A stretch of 64,000 bases of DNA from Moanibacter sp965226025 (GTDB lineage: Bacteria > Verrucomicrobiota > Verrucomicrobiia > Opitutales > UBA2987). Position 1 is the stretch's first letter; each line of letters opens with the position of its first letter. The notes beneath the pieces were generated by a model. That model saw only the letters and a list, made by a program, of their open reading frames with translations, made no database searches and was not told the DNA's origin. The stretch lies in assembly GCA_965226025.1 (NCBI GenBank), contig CBDDCD010000002.1, positions 620,001 through 684,000 of the forward strand, in the 5' to 3' direction. Both the position numbers and the translations under genes were made by a program. This document shows, piece after piece, positions 63,745-64,000 of the stretch.

Positions 63745-64000
63745 TCATGCCAAGCCCAAGTCCTCGTAGATAGCCGAATTCAAGGCATGATTCCTTTTAC
63801 TATGCTCGCCGTCACCGGCTAACCCATTGACGGCCCAAGTCACAACCAATCCGTGTTTGGGATCGGCGAAACCTGTTGAGCATTGGTATCCGGCATGGCC
63901 GAAAGTACGAGGAGACGAATAGGCGCCAAAGTCGTAATTGTAGGCACCTTCATTGTGCACGTGTGAATCCAGCATGAAGCCCAGACCCCAGTCGATCCGC
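63745..64000 (-). CDS. Beta-lactamase-family serine hydrolase, C-terminal end only
   Basis: Partial gene entering from the right edge; 85 codons in one frame ending at 63745. It shows IDWGLGFMLDSHV, then FGHAGYQCSTGFADPKHGLVVTWAVNGLAG, which matches the late HxGxxG...ADP motif of class C beta-lactamase-like esterases and peptidases. The catalytic SxxK part is outside the window. Confidence 0.85.
   Translation of the reverse strand, partial: RIDWGLGFMLDSHVHNEGAYNYDFGAYSSPRTFGHAGYQCSTGFADPKHGLVVTWAVNGLAGDGEHSKRNHALNSAIYEDLGLA

Noticed and set aside
1..64000. CRISPR array
   Set aside because: No regularly spaced direct repeats with spacers were found. The recurring sequences are palindromic and dispersed.
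1..64000. Altered genetic code
   Set aside because: TAA, TAG and TGA all end well-supported genes of normal length (for example pyrF with TAG), so reassignment is unlikely; point nonsense mutations explain the broken transposases.

Overview
The window looks like bacterial chromosome of about 55 to 60 percent GC. The TPR/ExbB gene cluster, PilC, the HrpB helicase, Ser/Thr kinases with C-terminal propellers and the many insertion sequences suggest a PVC-group bacterium, perhaps Verrucomicrobiota. That placement is inference; no rRNA marker is present.

Layout. 1-10780 (minus strand) is a nonribosomal peptide synthetase (NRPS) operon running off the left edge. Its first gene is a C-A-T-E module. 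Its second module is split into four open frames in the same reading phase: C plus the front of an adenylation domain, methyltransferase 1, methyltransferase 2, then the back of the adenylation domain plus T and E. The methyltransferases sit where N-methylating NRPSs carry an embedded methyltransferase. 11158-17527 is a secreted TPR / ExbB operon whose exbB is cut by an insertion sequence with a 6-bp target duplication. 17621-22257 is core-like: a YfgM-like TPR protein, pyrF, an unusual NtrC-type receiver/AAA+ protein and pilC. A tRNA-Gly lies at 22509-22582.

22583-40483 is accessory: a kinase remnant, a calcineurin-like phosphatase, two paralogues of an unnamed family, insertion sequences, a Pycsar-effector-like membrane protein interrupted by an IS256 element, a Ser/Thr kinase-propeller gene broken at a G11 run, a class III nucleotidyl cyclase, an NTT-like transporter with HEAT repeats and a cyclic-nucleotide-binding protein. 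It ends at a 30-bp copy of the tRNA-Gly 3' end (28/30 identical), so it may be a tRNA-targeted island. 40509-49931 returns to core-like genes (purple acid phosphatase, rsmD, rsmE, hrpB, a hydrolase fused to a SAM-hydrolase-type C-terminal domain, hsp20, smr). 50004-55122 is a nest of three insertion sequences.

The most remarkable locus is 55332-59032: an ECF sigma factor gene overlapping by one base (TAATG) a 1022-residue protein that joins recognisable RNA polymerase beta and beta' cores in one compact chain. It keeps the beta PFETPEGPN and GDKL-RHG-KG motifs, the beta' NADFDGD catalytic loop and a bridge-helix-like segment, but I see no trigger loop, zinc-binding domain, flap or clamp coiled coil. 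It is far shorter than normal beta plus beta' and is not the housekeeping polymerase.

To the right are a kinase-like fragment, a DUF3592 protein, a phosphotransferase, a YcaQ-like DNA glycosylase, a methyltransferase with an internal stop and the end of a beta-lactamase-family gene. A palindromic repeat beginning and ending in CTAG recurs across the window. Its CTAG often supplies the TAG stop codon of the adjoining gene, once for both of two convergent genes.
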